Shown here: positions 11,331 to 22,829 of the stretch, one piece after another | Numbering within the stretch: position 1 is the stretch's first letter | How the letters are laid out: each line of letters starts with the position of its first letter | Origin: Gnetum montanum | Taxonomy: Eukaryota; Streptophyta; Gnetopsida; Gnetales; Gnetaceae | Direction: 5' to 3' | Length of the DNA: 49,770 bases | Assembly (NCBI GenBank): GCA_015680685.1 | Contig: MNCI01035165.1 | Coordinates: forward strand, 164,213 to 213,982 | Notes under the pieces: model-generated | Told to the model about the DNA's origin: nothing | The model's database searches: none | Seen by the model: only the letters and a program-made list of their open reading frames with translations | Program-made: the position numbers and the translations under genes

Positions 11331-13425
11331 AGTAATTTGCAAGTACATGACAGGTCTTCCAAGATTTTCTCTTATTCTATAAAGGTTACCTAATTTCATA
11401 CAATTAGTAATGACATGGATTAATATGATAGTTATTATCTTATAATTTGATTTGAAGGTATCTCATTAGAAGGATTGGAGGATGTAGGCATTGAAGTAGG
11501 GTTCACAACTACCAATGCTTACATTAGTTTAGGTTGATTGCTAAATCAAAACAGTGATGTTTTTGAGGCTTGTACTTGGAACCAGTTAAACTATCATGTA
11601 CTTGCATATTTACAATTCTAGTAACATTTTTATAAAATGACTGTGGAGCTATCTCACCTTACATTTATGAAAGTGGTATCAAAGGAAGAGAAGTATGTAA
11701 TGGCTAAGGATGCATGGGAGATGCATGTAAAGGATAGAAGTGTGATTTAACTCTATAAGTGGAAGGTCTATGGTACTATGGTGTCTACTAGTAGTGGAAC
11801 AAATGGGCTTGAACAACTACATCATTTGGAGAAACAAGTTGTTGAACATAATATCCATAAGGATTTGGTTGCTTATAAGGATACTATTGCCCTAGTGGTA
11901 TCATCCCTTATAACTGAGTGTTACCACTACTAATAATATTACTTCTAAGGTTAAGTTCAAGTCCCATGTAGATAGTATTGTTGATTGTGAAACTACCTAT
12001 AGTTACATTGTGGATAAGATAATCTCCTAGGGATATTCTTTTTGATGAACTTTAGATTCAATGCATATGCCCTTGACTCTTATAAATTTGGCATAGCACA
12101 ACAGCATTTTTTAGGATGTCCACACTAGCATAAGTTACATCTATCATCATTAGTTGATTTTGAATCAACAACCTCTTTCACAGTAGCAACTTTGCTCTGT
12201 TTTCTATAGATGTCCTCCCTTATTTTCTCTTTTATTATTTTTTTCTTATCTCATGCAAGAGCCTACTCTATCCTCTCCTTTACTATTTCAAGTACAGTTA
12301 TAAAATTTTCATCCATTGAATGTTACATTTTCACAGCATTGACCATAATGTTTAAAATAGATTTTTGAATCAACAAAGTATTTGGTTAAATCATCTTCTC
12401 TATAGGGTCTTCACCCTCCCTTAGGTCACATGCATGTACATTCCTTTTATGAAAAGAATGATCTCTATTGTACTCTTATATTTTTTCTCTCTCCTTTTTA
12501 ACTCTCCCTTGTATTTAGCTACTTGGTTAATCAACCTTCGGATCAAATGAACTCTCATTTATGATAGTCTCCCTCAGGCATAGACCTTAAGAGTTTCTCT
12601 TATTTTATTACTTAGCCCATCTATGATATGCCTTAACTATTTCTTTAAGAAAATCATGGCTTTAACATCTTTATAACAAGGAATAGTATCGAGTCAAGGA
12701 TATGTTAAGGCATTCATGATTATTTTTGTTTTCATGATTAAATTTATTATCTCTACTTAGACAGTCTTGAGTATGTTTGATTATCATTAAATAAATCTAG
12801 CATCGTATTCCACTTGTTGATGAATTTTAGTTTCAAAGATCAATATTAACTCTCTATTTTTTCTAATAAGTATTCGTGGAAATAATTTAAGCTTCTTCCA
12901 ATAATTCTCTATATTCTATAGTAGACAAGCATCATGGAAGGCTTGCTAATGATGTTACAAGTTAGCATATTAGCCCCACTCAGACTTAGGGATATTCTTC
13001 ATATCTAGTAGTTTGATATAGCTTTCTTGACATTAATCATGCTTCTAGTAGCAACCAAGAGTTCACCATAATCATCATGTTCATCATGGTCCTTATCGTG
13101 ACCATGATCCCCTCTATGTTATCTATTGTGTCTTCTTTCATGTTTATACCCATGGTCTCTATGTCACTATCATAATCATCATCCCTACCTCCACTCTTGT
13201 TTTAATCTTTCATTTTGTTATCATAAGGCTATCCATCTTGGCCTCTTCTTCCCATCCTATGTTCATCCTCATTAGTGATTAATAATGAGGATGATGAAGA
13301 GGATGGAGAACTAGGAGAGCCATTTTAGCTTTCTTTCTTCCCATGGCTTCTTTGGCTATCTCATGATGGTCTACTAGAAGACTTGGGCCTACAAGTAGGA
13401 AATTAAGTCTACAAGAAGAAGACAT
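11331..13425 (-). pseudogene. Element B gag, decayed
   Basis: Gag-derived sequence runs leftward from an ATG-like codon near 13420 (MSSSCR). The zinc knuckle near 12115-12160 reads CNLC-x3-HPKKC-C, with CX2CX3HX4C spacing. It is followed by a Pro/Tyr/Gln-rich tail, as in A and D. The capsid core around 12600-13000 is recognisable by its HLAFHDAC-like and downstream Trp/Lys segments. Numerous stops, many interpretable as CAG or TGG to TAG, make it a pseudogene. Confidence 0.65.
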
Positions 13426-13531
13426 CTTGAAATTATCATATTTGACTTATAAAATAATGATACTTTTTAAGAGATAAAGTTTTTTATAGAAATTATTAAT
13501 GATTTAAACTAATCTAGATTACTAGCACCAA

Positions 13532-13549
13532 TCCCTAGCAATAATACCA
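13532..13549 (-). other. Element B primer-binding site (tRNA-Asp type)
   Basis: The minus-strand site TGGTATTATTGCTAGGGA matches 11 of 18 positions of the tRNA-Asp complement. All seven differences are C-to-T or G-to-A. It lies one base from the LTR edge at 13551. Confidence 0.65.
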
Positions 13550-13550
13550 A

Positions 13551-13736
13551 TGGTAAGTGGCAAGTGTATCACATACCCAACCATACAAATCATAAGCATT
13601 CACATGTGGCCTAATCACAATTCATGGACTAGACTAGCAAACTTTCTAGATTGATAAATGTGCTTATAGGTCATTATGTTCTCAATTACACTTGTATTGG
13701 CCTTAATTCGTATGATTAAGTGTAATTGAGGCATAT
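13551..13736 (-). repeat. 5' LTR of element B, PBS-proximal part
   Basis: Starts TGGTAAGTGGCAAG next to the PBS and aligns with the start of the element D LTR at 38346. It includes the shared ccatacaaatca (13582-13593). It is interrupted at 13736 by the solo LTR and resumes at 14569 with gatcattaatgttgg. This aligns to the uninterrupted gaggcatatgattcttgatg in D near 38526-38545. Confidence 0.75.
13732..13736. repeat. Target-site duplication CATAT (left)
   Basis: CATAT directly precedes the solo LTR and recurs exactly at 14564-14568. The uninterrupted D-family LTR has one CATAT at this site. Confidence 0.9.
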
Positions 13737-14563
13737 TGATGAGTCGCGATATCGCGTACGTGATATTGCATCCACGATATCACATCTGCCCCGTGATATC
13801 GCGTACATGATATCGCGTCCTACCTCATTTTCTATAAATAAGAGGCGACTTCCCTTGTTTAGGGGAGTTAGACTTAGACCCTTAGCTAAACTCTTGCAGT
13901 TTTATCATTCCAAAGTTAGAATAATTCCTGTGTGCCTGCAATAGGAGTCAAAAAGTAAACGGATCTTTATTCGAGCAATTTGTACCTGAGCACACATTTG
14001 TGTATGGCAATAAATACAAACTTTGTGATAAACCTTGCAGCATACAGATTAAGCTAAATAGTAATTAATTATTTTTGAATGTTTAAATGCTTTCTAGTTA
14101 ATTAATCTCTCTCTCAACCATTGACTCTCCTAGTTAAGTACACTCAGTATGACCACTTTGAGCATGTGTAGCGCTTGGTAACCCAGTAATAATTAGTGTT
14201 TGGTAATCCCAGTAGCATTGCACTGGTTCAAGATGTGTGCAACAAGTGGGAATGGATACTGGTATTAGGAACAATTAAAACTTAGTTAGTGAATAGTTAA
14301 TGAAGGCTATTCACTTAGTTCTCTTTACCTTCCCCTATTAGCATAAGACATTAAAAGGATAAAAGTTATAAAAAAATCATATACCTCAAGCTTACTTAAC
14401 CATACAACCGTGAAAATACAAGTAAGTTTGGGAAGACAATGATTAATTAACCTTGACTGTTCCATTAAGGTGCGTAAGCACTTAGTCCTTGGAGTTCCAC
14501 CGGATCGCGTGTGAAATGCTCATATTCGTATGGTTGAGTGTAGGGGTACCTCGCCACTCATCA
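13737..14563 (+). repeat. Solo LTR, Ty3/gypsy, inserted in the B LTR
   Basis: An 827-bp solo LTR from TGATGAG to CTCATCA with a perfect 5-bp duplication (CATAT) on both sides. The U3 holds several GATATC palindromes, one extended to CGCGATATCGCG. A TATA box (TATAAATA, 13833-13840) follows, then gtaaacggatctttattcgagc, shared with the LTR starting at 49182. CpG sites are mostly kept, suggesting a later insertion than its host LTR. Solo LTRs arise by recombination between the two LTRs of a full element. Confidence 0.92.
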
Positions 14564-14568
14564 CATAT
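14564..14568. repeat. Target-site duplication CATAT (right)
   Basis: Exact copy of 13732-13736 flanking the solo LTR. Confidence 0.9.
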
Positions 14569-15265
14569 GATCATTAATGTTGGAATATCATGATTAAAAT
14601 AATGTTAAAATATTCAAATATAGAAAATTACTAATTAATCTAATAAACAAGAAAGTAAAATCTAGTATATTCTAAAGTTATGAGTGTTTGAGCCCACTTT
14701 CCATTCATGTTTTGAATACATACATTAACTATTGGAATTATCAAATGTAATGCTATTGGGCATACCAAGAATTAATGTTACTAGGTTTTCAAGTAAACAT
14801 ATGTTATCCTCTAAGTGATTGTACTCATTCCATCATATTCTAATATGTGTTGGAAATTCAAAAATATTATTCTAAGTATTTAAGAAAAGTAATGATTAAG
14901 CTAGTTACATGTGGAAATAAATTGGATTAAATTTTAACTTTATGCTAAGTTAGAGTGATACCATTCAATGAAAAAATCTTAATCTTTATTATCCATCATA
15001 TAATGTATATAAATATATTACACTTGAATAAGGACTTCATGCAATTACTTCACACCACACATGCAATTACTTCACACCACACTGTGGGTACTTGCTAACT
15101 AATATTAGACTTCAAAAAATCAAACTAACAATGTCTACCTATAATTAATATATCAAATATCATAAATGTTGTACGTGGATTCATTAATATAGAAATTCAT
15201 GACCATTACGTTAATATATATCAACACAACCTTACCTACATCAACATGGCCAACTAAAAGGCTAT
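14569..15265 (-). repeat. 5' LTR of element B, distal part
   Basis: Continuation of the B LTR after the solo insertion. It shares the 'accaag...ctactagg' zone and the long A/T-rich middle with the D LTR. It also carries an exact 22-bp tandem repeat at 15039-15082. The right edge is blurred by decay and is placed where copia coding similarity starts, near 15265-15277. Element B is therefore inserted into the copia element, upstream of its integrase. Confidence 0.6.
15039..15082. repeat. Exact 22-bp tandem duplication
   Basis: The unit ATGCAATTACTTCACACCAC plus AC occurs twice back to back with no mismatch, inside the decayed B LTR. The lack of any mismatch in otherwise decayed DNA suggests a recent slippage duplication. 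Confidence 0.95.
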
Positions 15266-15276
15266 GTATCATTAAT

Positions 15277-16085
15277 CAAGAAAAAAGTTGAAATTCCAAT
15301 TTGGACCAGTAAAGGTGAGAATAAGTATATTAATAATGTATTTTATGTACCAAATAAGAATTTGAATCTATTAGAGTGTTAGGTAGTTACAATCAAAAGA
15401 TTATGAAGTTTTTTTTTTTTTGAACAAATTATTTGTACTATTTATGATGATAATAAGAATCCATTGGTGGCTAAATTTTCTATAACAAAGAATAGATTAT
15501 TTCATCTTAAAAACATTAAACATGTTCATCATGATTTATATGTCATAAAGAATGAAGAATGACTTTGACATTATAGAATGAGACATTCAAGTTTCAAAGG
15601 TTTGAATATTTTGCATAAATGAATTATGGTTTTAAGTTTGCACTTCTTTAAAAGACTAGATGAGGATTATGAAATATGCATATAGGGAAAGCAACATAGA
15701 TAGAAATTTCCAAGTGGTAAATCTCCATTTGTAATCTATGCCACTTGAATTAGTACACTCACATAGTTATGGGTCACTTTGTTTGCTTTCATTTTTAATA
15801 ATCATGTATATTTTTAACTTTTATTGATGATTATGGTACAAAATTTTGAGTTATTTAATAAAAAAAAGTTGTAACATTTAAAAGATTTAAGAAGTTTAAA
15901 GCTACCATAGAGAATGAATGTGGTTATTTTATTAAAACATTAAGAACTAATAAAGAAGATTGAGAGTATTTTTCATATGAATTTATATCTTATTATAATA
16001 AATATAATATAAGAAGATAACTGACAACTAGATATACTCAATAAAATAATGTTACCGAGAGATGAATTAGAACATTACCTTAAAT
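15277..16085 (+). pseudogene. Ty1/copia pol: GAG-pre-integrase and integrase core, decayed
   Basis: Plus-strand copia polyprotein remnant. In order it shows a YINNVFYVPN segment (protease to pre-integrase linker), CTIYDDNKNPLVAKFS, then a pre-integrase zinc region with a GKQHR-like motif (about 15687-15701). The integrase core follows, with an RTNKED-like stretch where RTDRGGE is expected and a C-terminal NVTER/IRTL at about 16050-16077. Stops are frequent, mostly TAG or TAA where CAG, CAA or TGG is expected. The reading stops near 16085 and resumes at 30476. The continuation fits without a large gap in the integrase, so everything between was inserted later. Confidence 0.75.
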
Positions 16086-16240
16086 TAGTATTTTAAATGG
16101 CTACTATTAGGTGACTAGTTGTTGTAATGTTTTGAAGGTAACTAAACTCATCACCAAAAATTTAGGTTTTAACCTTATAAAACAATATACATTGCTTTAC
16201 TTCAACACTGACCTTGAAAACAATGATAAATGTCATTCAA

Positions 16241-16320
16241 CTTTATGATTTTTCATTTTATAAGTTCAATGCATATGCATCTTTATGATTTTTCATGTTA
16301 TAAGTTCAATGCATATGCAT
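16241..16320. repeat. 40-bp tandem duplication
   Basis: Two adjacent 40-bp copies, each starting CTTTATGATTTTTCAT and ending in the palindromic ATGCATATGCAT. I see one difference between them (T versus G). Confidence 0.95.
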
Positions 16321-16395
16321 TTCTATTTTCTAGCCAACCTTATGAATTTTAGGTAAATGTAGATACTCTATTTTCTATTCAACTTTTTCATTTTT

Positions 16396-16512
16396 GATTT
16401 TTAGAATAGATGTAGCTATATTGTATTAGAGCCACTCATAAGTGGAGGTAAGAAATTGAACCTACAACCTTCAAAATAAGAGATTAGTATATTAACCATT
16501 GTGCTACATCCT
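16396..16512 (-). mobile_element. tRNA-derived SINE-like sequence
   Basis: On the minus strand there is a polymerase III box A-like TAGCACAATGG (16496-16506). About 44 bases later comes a box B-like GGTTCAATTTC (16452-16462), the spacing seen in tRNAs. The anticodon-arm region does not form a convincing tRNA, so this is better read as a tRNA-related SINE head than a gene. The body continues through ctctaatacaatatagctac (about 16415-16434). No clean target duplication or poly-A tail was identified, so the ends are approximate. Confidence 0.55.
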
Positions 16513-16805
16513 TAAGTATTCTATTTTTTTATAGTTGTTTGTATATGATGTATTTGAAATATCTATAAGGTATGTTTAATTAGTTTACATTTTTTTGATT
16601 GATAATTGGGAAGATGATGAAATCATATCCAGTAACCTATTTACTACATGTTGCATTTTTTCATAAACATCAACCTTGCATGTGTTTATAAATATATCCT
16701 TTATTTTTATTTCCTAAATTATAAATAATAAAATTACATTGATCTATAGTGAGTGAGGCCAAAGGATGTGAGATATCATGGTCAAAACCTTACATTGGTA
16801 GTAAG

Positions 16806-16810
16806 AAGAT
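16806..16810. repeat. Candidate target-site duplication of element C (left)
   Basis: AAGAT here versus AAGGT at 30099-30103: one G/A difference, as expected for an old 5-bp duplication. Confidence 0.6.
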
Positions 16811-17684
16811 TGATAAAATCCATTATGTCAAATGATGTGATATCATATATATGATATCGTAGCATTGCTTATGTCATCCTAGATATGACATAGTGGGCCA
16901 TGGTCATGACTATAAATAAAAACTCTCCATAGTGTCATTGGAATAACTTTTTAGAATACTTAACAAAATTCTTATAGTTTCTTTCCATGAGTAACACTTA
17001 GAGTTAGAGTTAGAAGTGAATGCTCGCAGTGTGGTAACTAATAGTTGTACAAAGTCTTTATTCAAGTGGATTGTACCTAGACATAATTTATGATTGGAAA
17101 TAAAGATCGAGAATATTTCTTACCATTGCAGTAGCTGACTTAGTTTACTTTTATTTTCTGATATGTTTACTTTGATTCAATTCTTTACATTTTCTAAGTA
17201 CTTTACTTTTCCCATGTCCATTAGTAAGGAGGAATAAGTATAACTAGTTTCAAGCATTAAGTGTAATCATTTGGTAATCTAGTAATGACTTCACTTGTTA
17301 CACTCAATAGTCAATTCACTTAGTAATCCCAGTAATGGTTACATGAACGCAAAACATGTATAACAAGTCAAGAACAGATGCTTATCACAATAGGCTAGGA
17401 TAGATTTACATTTCTGTTATCATCTAGATTAAGACTTTATTCTCATTTTCATTATGAAAATATTTAGGATTAATTTAAGCCCACAACATCATAATATCGT
17501 ATGCCTCACTAAGAGTTAAATCATACAATTTGCACTTCACTAACTTGAAGTGAGAAGACAACTATTGCAAACCAACTATTAATCACTAGCATACTTACAT
17601 TGTCCATCTATGAATTATGATTTGGTTGCATGTGATTACTTGTGACTTGTATGGTGGAGTGTTGGAATACCCAACGACTCATCA
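16811..17684 (+). repeat. 5' LTR of element C
   Basis: TGATAAAATCC to CGACTCATCA. The U3 has two GATATC cores (about 16838-16859), and TATAAATA follows at 16911. A cttagagttagagttagaa repeat lies just downstream (about 16997-17015). The 3' LTR partner at 29224-30098 is nearly equal in length. Compared with the 13737 family, the palindrome cores here have lost their flanking CpGs. Confidence 0.92.
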
Positions 17685-17685
17685 T

Positions 17686-17703
17686 TGGTGTTGTTACCAA
17701 GGA
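17686..17703 (+). other. Element C primer-binding site (tRNA-Asp type)
   Basis: TGGTGTTGTTACCAAGGA matches 12 of 18 positions of the tRNA-Asp complement TGGCGCCGTTGCCGGGGA. All six differences are C-to-T or G-to-A. It lies one base after the 5' LTR. Confidence 0.75.
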
Positions 17704-17831
17704 TGTATGAATGTTTGCTTAGTAGTTCATTTTATAGAGTTCGTGGTATTAAGAATTACAAAGTATATCTTTCACATTTGAATTAATTATTTTAACACAT
17801 AAACACATATTTATAAGCTTCAAACACTAAG

Positions 17832-20262
17832 ATGGCTTCTACAATTAAAGAGAAATCACCACCTACTAATGAAATTCCTAAGAATCATGACAAAGGATAT
17901 GATGAAGAATACTGGAGTACGCACATGCAAACTATGATTTTCTATACTCACACTAATCCATATTATCCTGATTTCACCTTTGTTTTTCACTAGGATGAAA
18001 AATTAAGGTGGAGAGATTTACAAGAAAACATTTTTTTACCTCTAGAAAATTTTATACCATTGATGTTGCAAGCAACCCTCATAAGATCAAAACTTGATCA
18101 TGTACAAGGGTACCACATCACAAAGCACATGACTAGGCCACATCAACCTACAGAAGCCCAAGTAAGAAGGAATGCTTTCATGGATATGAAGCATGAGCTC
18201 GATCAAGGAAAAAGAGTATCATAAGTGGTTGTCCTAGAGGAAAGAGATGATGCAATGTTCCATATAGAGAAATTCTATCAAACCCATGGATCTTAATCTC
18301 AAACACTAGTAATCCATATCAAAGATTCCATCAAAATAAAGTTGCATTTAGCTCTTACGGAAATGCCCAAATGAGATAAGGAAAACTCCACATTATGAAG
18401 GGACTCAAGGCATAAAACCTTCACTAAATCAAAAAGGGATGAATCAAGAAGTCATAGAAGGAAAATTAGCTAGCACCATTCTCCAACTTCTTTCTCTTCC
18501 TCCTCACACTCCTCTCGAGAGTATGACAAGAAAGAACAATGAGTAAAAGATCATGATAAGGAAAGATGAAGGGATCTTAAGAGATATGAGCATTGACGAA
18601 GACATCATGATGATGAAGAAGATGATTATGAGAAAAGAAGAAAAAGAATTAGGCATGAAGAAAGAGAGCACTTTGAGCATCAAAGAGATCACCACTATAA
18701 TAGAGCTTATAAACTCAAAGATTATGAAGAACCCCTATTGGCCGCTTGTAACATGATTTATGTTATGGAAGTAGTGTATATTCCTACTAGGCATGTGAGG
18801 TATGGTCACATCAAGCAACTAGATATGAACAATGTCCTAAAATTTGAAGGTGAATATAATGCAAACTCACAGCATCATCTCTAAGCATTCCACGATGCAT
18901 GTGTCCTTTAGAATATAGAGAATGATTGGTAGAAATTAAAGTTGTTCCTCAAAACACTCATCAAGGAGGCAAAAAGTTGGTATAGCTCCTTAAAACAAAA
19001 ATTGATCCAAAGCTAGGATATCATGCTAGAGCTCTTCAATGATAAATATCAAACTTATTAAAGAATGTCAAACTTAAGCAATCATATTCAAGGATGGAAG
19101 TAAGGGACACATGAGTCCCTTGATGTAGTAATGAGTAGATATTATTTCTTATTACACAAGCACCCATGCCATGGTTTTTCTCAAAAGGAACAACTATGAC
19201 ACATTATCGATGGGCTAAGCAACAAAACAAGAGAAATCCTTGGGGTATATGTTGAAGGAAAATTGTCCAAAATGATGGCTCATCATATCCAAAGATTGAT
19301 CAACTAGTTGGCAAAAGATAAAGAAGAATTAAAGAAAAGAGAATCAGCTAAAGAATACAATCGAGATCCAGTGATAAGTAAAAGGAATATGAGAATATGT
19401 GAAAGACAAGAAGAGAAAACCTTAGAAGATATGATCCAATGAAAGACTCTACCTATTCATAAATCAATTAATGATATCGTAACTAAGGCAAAGAAAATGT
19501 GTGATTCTATAGATAATATATTTGCAATTGAATTGAAGATAGTATAAGAGAAGACTAAACAAGCCCTATACAAAAATAAGAAAAAGAGATAATGGGTGAG
19601 AAATCTATAGAAATAAAAGAAAAATTATTATGGTTGAAGAAGCAAAAGACTCTAGCTCAAAAGACAAGGAAGGATGTAAAGTGTACTAGTATGAACATCC
19701 TAAGTTATGTTGCCCTATTATGACCCACTTACAAGAGTCTAGAGCATATGTACTTAACTCTAAATTTGTTAAAAAAACAAATGCCCAAAGAATTACCTTA
19801 TCCATAAGGTAACTTCAAAAAGCACTATGAACAAAAATACTATCCAAGTGGGGCATATCCTCAACTATAGAAATAATATCAGTAGTAATGGCAACAACCA
19901 CAAGCATGGGTAATGCCACCGCTAAGGCAACAGTATCCAGACAAGCAACTTGATACCTACGGATACTACATTCAATGTCCAATATCTCCATGAAATACTT
20001 TAGTCCATGCTTCCTATCACTACTACCTACCAGAACGTCATCAACCCATTAATTCGTGAGTGGATCCAAATTCTTATACATCCCAACCAATAGTTGGTCC
20101 ATCATTCCAAACTCATAACTCCCTACCACAAATGTCATCATTGGCTATGCAAGGAGAGTTTCCAACATAGCCACAACAAAAGAATGCTACTAGGGTAGAT
20201 AATACAAAAGAGGATATAATAGTAAACCAACCTAAATCTAGGGAATATCCATTTTTTAGGAC
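17832..20262 (+). pseudogene. Element C gag, decayed
   Basis: Starts at ATG 17832 (MASTIKEK). N-terminal part: PDFTFVFH followed by DEKLRWRDL, shared with element A. Next comes a Ser-rich then Asp/Glu/Arg/Lys/His-rich stretch (about 18480-18730), one frame of which is open for about 65 codons. The capsid core follows with IKQLDMNNVLKFEG (about 18811-18852) and a CHGFSQKEQL-like segment (about 19171-19200). The zinc knuckle near 19675-19715 reads CKVY-x3-HPKLC-C, so its second Cys is Tyr. A Pro/Gln/Tyr-rich tail (19790-20262) ends before protease. Stops are mainly TAG where CAG or TGG is expected. It would have formed the virus-like particle. Confidence 0.8.
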
Positions 20263-20439
20263 AAGTCTTAAATTCAAAGGATGGAAACTTCATCTACATC
20301 CACCCCATCTACACATACTCCTCAAAGGAACACCACACTTCCAAGTTATATAGATCAAAACCTAATCACTATCATACTTAAACAATCACACACTGGATTA
20401 AAGTATAAGCACTTACCAAGAAGAGAATAGATCCTAGAA

Positions 20440-20930
20440 GTTCCTTAATATATCTCTAGATAGTAAGACATAAACCCTACAAGGTTTTTACTAGATTTTG
20501 GATTAGGAATAAATTTGATTTCACAAGATATGTAGAAAGCCTATAATCTTCCTCCACTAAAGAAAAGAGATATCCAACTAGAGCTTGTCAATTAGTCAAT
20601 TGCTATCCCACTTGAATATATGGAAGATGTCATCATCACCATCAGTGATTGGTCTTACCCTACTAACTTCTTAGTAATACATGTGGGGAAAAAAAAAGAA
20701 TTTCCTATAATTATGGAAAGAGCATGGCTTAGCATTGTGGATGCTAAGTTAGGCATTAGATATTTTTCCTTGACAATCTCCAAGGATGATGAATATGGAA
20801 TCATACAAAGATATAGAGTTCCATGTATCACATACAACGATAATAGGTGCAATTGTGTGCAAACAATTTGGGCCATAAAACAATATACCAATTTAGCATG
20901 CAATCGATGTATGGAGGACATGTGTATGTA
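20440..20930 (+). pseudogene. Element C aspartic protease, decayed
   Basis: Retropepsin domain. The active site reads LLDFGLGINLIS instead of LLDSGSGINLIS in element A, so the catalytic Asp-Ser-Gly has become Asp-Phe-Gly. A one-base length change in the T-run just before it shifts the frame. The C-terminal part from 20620 is open for 103 codons and includes FPIIMERAWLSIVDAKLGIR. The Cys-rich tail VPCITYND, CNCVQTIW and CNRCMEDMCM follows; this tail is shared in part by A and B and seems to be a lineage trait. Confidence 0.8.
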
Positions 20931-21169
20931 GCAATGCTTGTATGTAGGAGCCACACAATAAAAAGGCACCTAGTGGCTTATTACTAAAAAAAAAAAAAGA
21001 ACCAAATATATGCATGGAACCATTAAAAAAAATCACAAGTGCCTACACTGAAGAAACTAATAACTTAGAATAATTGAAAAGAAAGCATTGCTATGTACAA
21101 TCACATCAAGAAGAAGATATTGAATGGGAACAATTAGAAATATAAGAAATGTATAAACCATAACCTTTA

Positions 21170-22150
21170 GAATTAAAATCCCTACCAAAAAAACGAGAAT
21201 ATGCTTTCCTAAATAACAAAAAATCAGTAATTATCAATGCCGATCTTAATAAAGAACAAAAGAGAAAGTTATTGGAAGTGGTAAATAAATGGCCAACTAC
21301 ATTTTCATGGTCCTATGATGAGATAACTGGTATAGATCCATGTATCTATTAACACTGAATCTATACAAATCCAACTATCAAACCATATCATCAACCTCAA
21401 AGAAGATATAATCCCAAACTCAAAGAAGTTGTCAAACAAGAGCTAGAAAAACTACTAAAAGCAAGATTCATCAATACTATAGTACACAGTAAATGAATTA
21501 GTTCCTTAGTCATTTTTCCAAAGAAAGGTGACATGTGGAGGATCTACATCAACTTTCCATTTTTGAACTCAACAACATTCAAGGACCATTTTCCTTTTCC
21601 ATTTGTTGACCAAGCCTTGGACATCATTGCAAGACATCAATATTATAATTTCCTCAATGGATACAGCAAGTATAACCAAATTTCCATTACACTAGAAGAC
21701 TAAGAAAAGATCAAATTCACTAGTCCATGGGGAACATTTGCTTATAAAAAAGTACTCTTTGGCTTATGTGATGCACCTACTACCTTTCAAAAACTTGTGC
21801 TCAGTATCTTCCAAAAGAAAATTGGCAATGGGGTTGAATTCTTTATGGATGACTTCTTCACATATGGGCTAGATTATAAACAATCCTTAGACCATTTTCA
21901 AATATTGAGAAGTGTGTAGAAACCAATCTAAAGCTCAATTGGCATAAAATTCATTAAATGATTCAAGATGATATAGCTATAAGATATAGAGTATCTCACA
22001 AGGGAATAGAGGTAGATCCAAAGAAGATCAAAGTCATCTAGAACATCACTTAAAAGCCAAATACCATTAATGATGTCAAATAATTTCTTGGCCACATAGG
22101 ATATTATAGAAGATTTATTAAAATTTTTCCAAAAATTGTAAAACCACTAA
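21170..22150 (+). pseudogene. Element C reverse transcriptase, decayed
   Basis: Motifs in order: a KQELEKLLKARFI fingers segment (about 21433-21471), VIFPKKGDMWR, FPFPFVDQALD, FLNGYSKYNQI, then FAYKKVLFGLCDAPTTFQK. The catalytic FMDD box is at 21842-21853. The connection FLGHIGYYRRFI (about 22083-22118) and KPLIEITKKD follow. The spacing suits a Ty3/gypsy RT, and GLC-APTTFQ with FMDD fits Athila/Tat-type elements. In-frame TGA or TAG codons stand where Trp would be expected (for example near 21494). Frameshifts occur in the palm. Confidence 0.9.
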
Positions 22151-22179
22151 TAGAAATCACAAAGAAAGATGTACCATTC

Positions 22180-22819
22180 CACTAGACAGAATTATGTGAG
22201 AAGGCATTCAAGACATTATAACAGAAACTAATCAAAACACCAATCCTTCAACCTCTGAATTAGTCTAAACCCTTCCACATAATGATGGATGCTTTAAATT
22301 ATACACTGGAAGTGGTACTCAGTTAGATGATTAAAGACAACCCTATTACACATGCTTCACCAGTTGAAGCATCACTGGGGCACAACTTAATTACACAACT
22401 AAAAAAAAGAGCTTATAATTGTGGTGTATGCACTTGAAAAATTAGGACATTATGTCCTCATGTATTCTATCTATATCAACATGGATCATAATGGTTTTAG
22501 TTTTCTCATGAATAAACTAGCGATTAGTCCAAGAGTAACTAGAAGGCTAGTTATCTTACAAGAATTCGAAATTACCATGATTAACACAAAAGGTACTGAA
22601 AATGTAGTAGCTAATCATTTATCAAGACTTATATGGGAACTGCAAGATAATGATGAACTAGTATCAACCCAATTTTCTGATGAAAATCTATTCACAAGAA
22701 CAACTATGGCTGAAGCCTCAATAGAGAATTCATGGATCTTTGATTATGTGATCTATCTTACTACACAAAAACTTCCTATTAAGTGGGACAAGAGAAAAAA
22801 GGAGAAATTTCTCCACTGA
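22180..22819 (+). pseudogene. Element C RNase H, decayed
   Basis: Follows RT without a gap. A HIMMDALNYTLEVVLS segment (about 22279-22326) is followed by an NYTT-K-ELI-VVYALEKL segment (about 22391-22442). The DH-GFSFLMNK strand comes next, then RRLVILQEFEITMI and NVVANHLSRL. From 22421 the frame is open for 132 codons, the longest pol stretch in C. The family function is degradation of the RNA strand during reverse transcription. The first half of the domain has stops. Confidence 0.85.
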
Positions 22820-22829
22820 GCTAAGCAGT

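Larger units (their letters stand above)
16086..16810. other. AT-rich segment between the copia break and element C
   Basis: Non-coding. It contains the 40-bp tandem repeat (16241-16320) and the SINE-like sequence (16396-16512). Nothing else was recognised. Together with 30104-30475 it may be the two halves of an unidentified insertion that split the copia integrase before element C arrived. Confidence 0.5.

Noticed and set aside
16440-16512. A functional tRNA gene
   Set aside because: Box A and B are present, but the acceptor and anticodon stems do not pair well by eye, so a SINE head fits better.
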